Shown piece after piece: positions 6,338 through 10,000 of a stretch of DNA of 10,000 nt. A program made the translations under genes and the position numbers. This DNA is from Anaerolinea sp. (lineage in GTDB: Bacteria; Chloroflexota; Anaerolineae; Anaerolineales; Anaerolineaceae). The stretch lies in contig JAIWNK010000088.1 in NCBI GenBank assembly GCA_020216845.1, positions 1 through 10,000 on the forward strand, read 5' to 3'. Under the pieces are notes generated by a model. It was not told the DNA's origin. It was given only the letters and a program-made list of their open reading frames with translations, and made no database searches. Position 1 is the stretch's first letter; each line of letters begins with the position of its first letter.

Positions 6338-6393
6338 ACGTGTTAGTTTTGTGTTTTTAATTGATCAAAAGATATTAAATAAAAAAGGAAATC

Positions 6394-8571
6394 ATGGATA
6401 CGATTCGTAGGGATATTCCGGTTCGTTTTAGCCTGCCCCGTCGGTTGAGCAGGCTTGGTTCGTTGGCCTACAATTTGTGGTGGGTGTGGAATCCGGATGC
6501 GCAGCGTTTGTTTTCGCTGATTGACAAGACGCTGTGGGATCAGGTCAATCATAATCCGGTGGCATTCTTGACCAGGGTGGAGCGTGCGTTGTTGAACGCT
6601 TTGACCAATGACCCGGCTTACCTGGAGCTGTATGACCGGACTATGGCAGCGTTTGATGTGTACATGAAGGGCGGCAGCACCTGGTTCAAGCAAAACTATG
6701 CTGCGTTGGCAGGCAAGGAAAATCAGATTGCGTATTTTTCGTTTGAGTTTGGCCTGCATGAGAGTTTGCCCGTTTATGCGGGCGGCCTGGGCATTTTGGC
6801 CGGTGATCACCTGAAAGAAGCCAGTGATATGGGCATTCCGTTGGTAGGTGTGGGCTTCATTTACCGGCAGGGCTATTTCGTGCAGCATATCACTGAAGAT
6901 GGCTGGCAGGAAACGCGCAACTATTATCTGAACTTCGATGAAATGCCGGTTGTGCCGATTTTGGATGCTGCTGGTAAGCCGTTGATGATTTCGGTTGAGC
7001 TGCCGGGGCGCAGTGTCTTTGCTCGTCTGTGGGAAGTGCGTGTCGGCCGGGTGACATTGTTGTTGATGGATTCGAATGTTGAACAGAACTCGGAGTATGA
7101 CCGGCAGTTGACCGAGCGCCTGTACAGCAATGACCTGGAGGTGCGTATTTCGCAAGAGGTGTTGCTTGGCATGGGCGGGGTGCGGGCATTGCGCCTGTTG
7201 GGCATTGAGCCGACGGTATGGCATATGAATGAGGGGCATTCGGCATTCCTTGCCCTGGAGCGCTTGCTTGAATACGTGCGCAAGGGCCTGACATTGGACG
7301 AGTCGATTGAGCGTGTGCGCAAGACGAGTGTCTTCACAACGCACACACCGGTACCGGCGGGCAACGATCAGTTCCCGTTGTGGTTGGTGGATAAGTATCT
7401 GGTCAATATTTGGCCAGAGCTGGGCCTGACGCGAGATGCGTTTGTGGATTTGGGACGGCAGGCTACGCCGTGGGGGGATAATTTTGTTATGCCGGTGTTG
7501 GCCATCAAGTTGTCAGAGGGTTGTAACGCGGTCTCTGAGTTGCATGGTCAGGTTTCGCGGCGGATGTGGAATTTCTTGTGGCCCGAACGACGCGCCGATG
7601 ATGTACCGATTACGCATATCACCAACGGTGTGCATGTTGGCTCGTTGATGGCGCGGCGGATGCGGATGCTATTTGATCAGTATTTTGGGCCGGGCTGGCT
7701 GGAACGCGTGGATGACCCTGAATTGTGGGCGCAAATTGAGCGCATTCCGGATGTGGATTTGTGGATGGTGCGCCGACATTTGAAGCGCAAGCTGATTGTG
7801 TTTGCCAATGAACGCTCGCGCAGTTTATGGTCCAGTGGCATGATTACGCCGGCGCAGGTGGTTGCAAGTGGGGTGATGTTGGAACCCTATTCCCTGACGA
7901 TTGGCTTTGCCAGGCGGTTTGCAACATATAAGCGCGGGTACTTGATTTTGAAGGATTTTGATCGTTTGATGCGTATTATCAATGATCCGCGCCGCCCTGT
8001 GCAGATTGTGTTTGCTGGCAAGGCGCACCCGGCAGATGAGCCTGGAAAACTGATCATTCAGCAGGTGTATCGGGCGGTCAAAGACCCGCGCAGCGCCGGC
8101 CGGTTGACCTTTTTGGAAGATTATGACATGAATATGGCGCGCTTCCTGGTTCAGGGTGTGGATGTGTGGATGAATACACCGCGCCGACCGAATGAGGCTT
8201 CGGGTACTTCGGGTATGAAGGCGGCGATTAATGGTGTGCTGAACTTCTCGGTGTTGGATGGCTGGTGGCGTGAGGGCTACAATGGCCGCAACGGCTGGGC
8301 AATCGGTGAGGATAGTGATATTGCTGATCCCAATCAGCAGGATGCACTGGATGCTGAGAGTTTGTACGACACATTGGAAAACGAAATTGTGCCGTTATAT
8401 TATGAACACCGCACAGCAGATAATATGCCGGTGGAGTGGTTGGCGCGGGTGAAAGAGTCCATCCGCACGCTTGCACCGCAGTTTTCAACCCGCCGCATGG
8501 TGGGCGAGTATATGCACACGCTCTATGAGCCGGCGCTCATGGCCGGACGTTCCTTGGAAGGGAAGAAGTAG
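6394..8571 (+). CDS. glgP: Alpha-glucan (glycogen/maltodextrin) phosphorylase, GT35, with N-terminal DUF3417
   Basis: This PLP enzyme splits alpha-1,4-glucans with phosphate to release glucose 1-phosphate, in the cytoplasm, in glycogen or maltodextrin breakdown. At 725 residues it belongs to the shorter 'alpha-glucan family phosphorylase' branch, not the roughly 800-residue E. coli GlgP/MalP type. Residues about 12-120 form the DUF3417 region (AYNLWWVWNPDAQRLF). Family motifs follow: YFSFEFGLHESLPVYAGGLG (114-133) with AGDHLKEASD after it, HMNEGHSAF (277-285), THTPVPAGN (316-324), FARRFATYKR (505-514), FAGKAHPAD (540-548) and EASGTSGMKAAINGV, whose Lys609 should hold pyridoxal phosphate. All expected catalytic parts are present. 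AAGGAA ends four bases before the ATG; spacing is slightly short. The next gene follows after 5 bp. Natural substrate (glycogen or shorter dextrins) cannot be settled from sequence. Confidence 0.95.
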   Translation: MDTIRRDIPVRFSLPRRLSRLGSLAYNLWWVWNPDAQRLFSLIDKTLWDQVNHNPVAFLTRVERALLNALTNDPAYLELYDRTMAAFDVYMKGGSTWFKQNYAALAGKENQIAYFSFEFGLHESLPVYAGGLGILAGDHLKEASDMGIPLVGVGFIYRQGYFVQHITEDGWQETRNYYLNFDEMPVVPILDAAGKPLMISVELPGRSVFARLWEVRVGRVTLLLMDSNVEQNSEYDRQLTERLYSNDLEVRISQEVLLGMGGVRALRLLGIEPTVWHMNEGHSAFLALERLLEYVRKGLTLDESIERVRKTSVFTTHTPVPAGNDQFPLWLVDKYLVNIWPELGLTRDAFVDLGRQATPWGDNFVMPVLAIKLSEGCNAVSELHGQVSRRMWNFLWPERRADDVPITHITNGVHVGSLMARRMRMLFDQYFGPGWLERVDDPELWAQIERIPDVDLWMVRRHLKRKLIVFANERSRSLWSSGMITPAQVVASGVMLEPYSLTIGFARRFATYKRGYLILKDFDRLMRIINDPRRPVQIVFAGKAHPADEPGKLIIQQVYRAVKDPRSAGRLTFLEDYDMNMARFLVQGVDVWMNTPRRPNEASGTSGMKAAINGVLNFSVLDGWWREGYNGRNGWAIGEDSDIADPNQQDALDAESLYDTLENEIVPLYYEHRTADNMPVEWLARVKESIRTLAPQFSTRRMVGEYMHTLYEPALMAGRSLEGKK

Positions 8572-8576
8572 TTCCG

Positions 8577-9107
8577 ATGCTGGATATGTTGCTCTCGCCG
8601 CAAGCCTGGCTGATGGCGTTGCTCATCTTTGGGCTGCGCGTGGTGGATATGGCCCTGGATACCATCCGCGTGTTGTTTGTGGTGCGCGGACGCAAGGGGT
8701 TGGCGTGGGTGTTGGGGTTCTTTCAGGCGCTGGTGTTTGTGCTGGCGATTAGCTCTGTATTGGCGAATCTGGATAACCCTCTCAATATCCTCGGTTACGC
8801 TGCTGGTTTTGCAACGGGCAACGTGGTTGGGATGATGATTGAGGAGCGCATGGCGATTGGGTACATGCATTTGCAGATCATCAGCCCGCGACGAGGGGCG
8901 GCGCTGGCGCAGCAATTGCGCACAGCGGGCTATGCGGTGACAGAGCTGCCAGGGCGCGGCAAGAATGGGGTGGTGAACATTTTGTATGTGGATGTGCGCC
9001 GCCGCAATCAGGCTGAGGTCGAAACGATTGTGTTGGAGGCTGACCCCGATGCATTTGTGACAATTGAAGAAGTGCGCCCTTTGCGACGTGGCTTTTGGCG
9101 CTCTTGA
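8577..9107 (+). CDS. UPF0316-type membrane protein (DUF5698 + DUF2179)
   Basis: This 176-residue protein has a membrane half and a small soluble half. Hydrophobic segments lie near 11-35, 42-63 and 69-88, with the family-like stretch GFATGNVVGMMIEERMAIG at 77-95 (DUF5698). Residues about 100-167 match the DUF2179 pattern also found at the C-terminus of YitT proteins: GRGKNGVVNILYVDVRRR, then EADPDAFVTIEEVR. The biochemical role is not established; a ligand-sensing job for the soluble domain is an inference. It starts 5 bp after the phosphorylase stop, with only a distant purine-rich stretch (about 8556-8568) as ribosome site, so the two are probably co-transcribed. A second in-frame ATG at 8586 is a possible start. 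No plus-strand terminator with a U-tract follows. Confidence 0.88.
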   Translation: MLDMLLSPQAWLMALLIFGLRVVDMALDTIRVLFVVRGRKGLAWVLGFFQALVFVLAISSVLANLDNPLNILGYAAGFATGNVVGMMIEERMAIGYMHLQIISPRRGAALAQQLRTAGYAVTELPGRGKNGVVNILYVDVRRRNQAEVETIVLEADPDAFVTIEEVRPLRRGFWRS

Positions 9108-9109
9108 AC

Positions 9110-9146
9110 GAATAAAAAACTGGCCGGAACCAAGCGTTCCGGCCAG
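9110..9146 (-). terminator. Rho-independent terminator of the surE-CBS unit
   Basis: A perfect 11-bp stem, CTGGCCGGAAC (9120-9130) with GTTCCGGCCAG (9136-9146) and loop CAAGC, is followed on the minus strand by TTTTTTATT (9119 down to 9111). It starts six bases after the CBS gene stop at 9153. On the plus strand the stem is preceded by the A-run but followed by CTGATTCT, so it would end plus-strand transcripts poorly, if at all. Confidence 0.88.
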
Positions 9147-9152
9147 CTGATT

Positions 9153-9572
9153 CTAGCGCAGGGAGCGGTCTTGGAATTGGGTGCCGAGACCTTCGGCAAC
9201 AACCATGAAATCGGTGGCTGAAATCATGCCAATGACATTGCCTTCGTTGTCTACAACAGGTAAGTGATGGATGTGATATTCTTTCATCTTCGCGGCGCAT
9301 TCCTGAACGGGCATATCGCCTTTGACAGTGATGAGCGGGCTGTTCATGATGTCGCGAATTTTGGTTTCGGCGGGGTTGTTGTTGTGGGCGACGATCTTGT
9401 CACAGATGTCGGTTGAGGTCACAATGCCGTATTCGGGGTTGCTATCCGTTTTGCGCACAATGACACTGTTGACATAGCGTCGGCGCATGAGACCCAACGC
9501 ATCAAGGACGCTCATGTCGGGGTCAACGAAAATGACCAGGTCGTTCATCCAATTTTTGACAGTGAATTTCAT
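9153..9572 (-). CDS. Two-CBS-domain protein
   Basis: This 139-residue soluble protein consists almost only of a CBS (Bateman) pair: CBS1 about residues 7-64 with IVTSTDICDKI, and CBS2 about 72-127 with DIMNSPLITV, HHLPVVDNEGNVIG and MISATDF. The T/S-x-T-D ends of both repeats (T52-D55, S118-D121) are the positions that contact ribose or phosphate in adenosine-nucleotide-binding CBS pairs, so AMP, ATP or SAM-type ligands are likely, but which one is unknown. There is no attached enzyme or channel domain, so it may act in trans. The ATG at 9572 overlaps the upstream surE stop as ATGA, and AAGGAA (9581-9586) sits 8 bases before the start. A terminator follows directly. Confidence 0.92.
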   Translation of the reverse strand: MKFTVKNWMNDLVIFVDPDMSVLDALGLMRRRYVNSVIVRKTDSNPEYGIVTSTDICDKIVAHNNNPAETKIRDIMNSPLITVKGDMPVQECAAKMKEYHIHHLPVVDNEGNVIGMISATDFMVVAEGLGTQFQDRSLR

Positions 9573-10000
9573 GCTTGGGGTTCCTTTCCTGAAGAAGAGT
9601 TAGGTTGTGGCCAATTCCAGGAAGCAAGCGCTTCCAGCCATGAATGGGCGGTCAGGTCAAGTTGGATGGGGGTGATGGAAACATACCCGGCGGCCAGGGC
9701 ACCGATGTCGGTGTTTTCTTCGCCCAGGCCAGTGGGAACATCACCTCCAATCCAGTAGTACGGGCGGCCGCGCGGGTCGGCGCGGCGCACCAATTCGTCG
9801 CGGTAGATGCGCTGTCCGGTTCGAGTAATGCGGTAGCCTTTGATGGTTTCTCGGCTGCGATAGGGTAAGTTGACGTTGAGCAAGATTTCGGGAGGCAAAT
9901 TTTCTTTCAGCGTGATGCGGACGACTTCAGCAGCCATGGCGGCAGCCTCTTCATATTGTATGGGGGTGTGATGGTTTTCGGGGGTGTCGAGTGAGAAGGC
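9569..10000 (-). CDS. surE: SurE, 5'/3'-nucleotidase (C-terminal part; enters from right edge)
   Basis: SurE is a metal-dependent phosphatase that acts on 5' and 3' nucleoside monophosphates and is linked to stationary-phase survival and stress. The last 143 residues are present; the open frame continues to base 10000 with no start. Seen: AFSLD at the edge, LPPEILLNVNLPYRS, KGYRITRTGQRIYRDELVRR, the strongly conserved DPRGRPYYWIGG, ENTDIGALAAGYVSITPI and QLDLTAH, all typical of the SurE C-terminal half. The metal-binding N-terminus (DDG motif) should lie beyond the edge. A Met at 9937 is internal, not the start, because the family sequence continues upstream. It ends in a short Ser/Pro-rich tail and overlaps the CBS gene by 4 bp. 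Confidence 0.93.
   Translation of the reverse strand, partial: AFSLDTPENHHTPIQYEEAAAMAAEVVRITLKENLPPEILLNVNLPYRSRETIKGYRITRTGQRIYRDELVRRADPRGRPYYWIGGDVPTGLGEENTDIGALAAGYVSITPIQLDLTAHSWLEALASWNWPQPNSSSGKEPQA

Noticed and set aside
6343-7344. 333-residue open frame on the minus strand opposite the phosphorylase gene
   Set aside because: It is antisense to highly conserved GT35 sequence, is rich in His/Gln/Arg with no domain pattern, and is a product of codon bias on the real strand.

Overview
The window reads as ordinary chromosomal DNA from a free-living bacterium. I infer a member of Chloroflexota, probably Anaerolineae-like, from three things: the short DUF3417-bearing alpha-glucan phosphorylase, a membrane-anchored C39-type peptidase/TPR protein with a long Pro/Thr linker, and moderately GC-rich coding DNA. 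This assignment is inference; there is no rRNA or other marker gene. I see no mobile element, CRISPR array, tRNA or prophage trace. Genes are tightly packed and no gene-free gap exceeds 130 bases.

Left part (1-5725, all minus strand): a five-gene run that looks like one operon. In transcription order it holds a membrane-anchored C39-family peptidase-like/TPR protein, SbcD nuclease, an unrecognised TPR-like/coiled-coil protein, a CorC/HlyC-type CNNM-CBS membrane protein, and the N-terminal part of SbcC, which runs off the left edge. Gaps are 11, 18 and 10 bp, and the last junction is an ATGA overlap. SbcD and SbcC form one DNA-end-processing nuclease complex, so the two unrelated genes lying between them are the oddest feature of the layout. 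Transcription probably starts at an extended -10 element (5732-5740) placed so that the first mRNA may be leaderless.

Middle (5726-6393): a divergent promoter region, then a plus-strand HIT-family nucleotide-binding hydrolase/transferase gene, then a 115-bp gap. That gap holds the best promoter in the window (GTGACA, 16 bp, TATAAT, with a TGn extension) and a perfect hairpin exactly at the predicted start of transcription.

Right part (6394-10000): alpha-glucan phosphorylase (GT35, PLP-dependent) followed 5 bp later by a UPF0316-type membrane protein (DUF5698 plus DUF2179). On the opposite strand a two-gene unit converges on them: the C-terminal part of SurE (entering from the right edge) and a two-CBS-domain protein, joined by an ATGA overlap. 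A perfect 11-bp stem with a U-tract ends the minus-strand unit between the converging genes.

No clear new defence or mobile system is visible. The points worth following up are the split sbcD/sbcC operon with its unknown coiled-coil member, the possible leaderless start, and the hairpin at the phosphorylase promoter.
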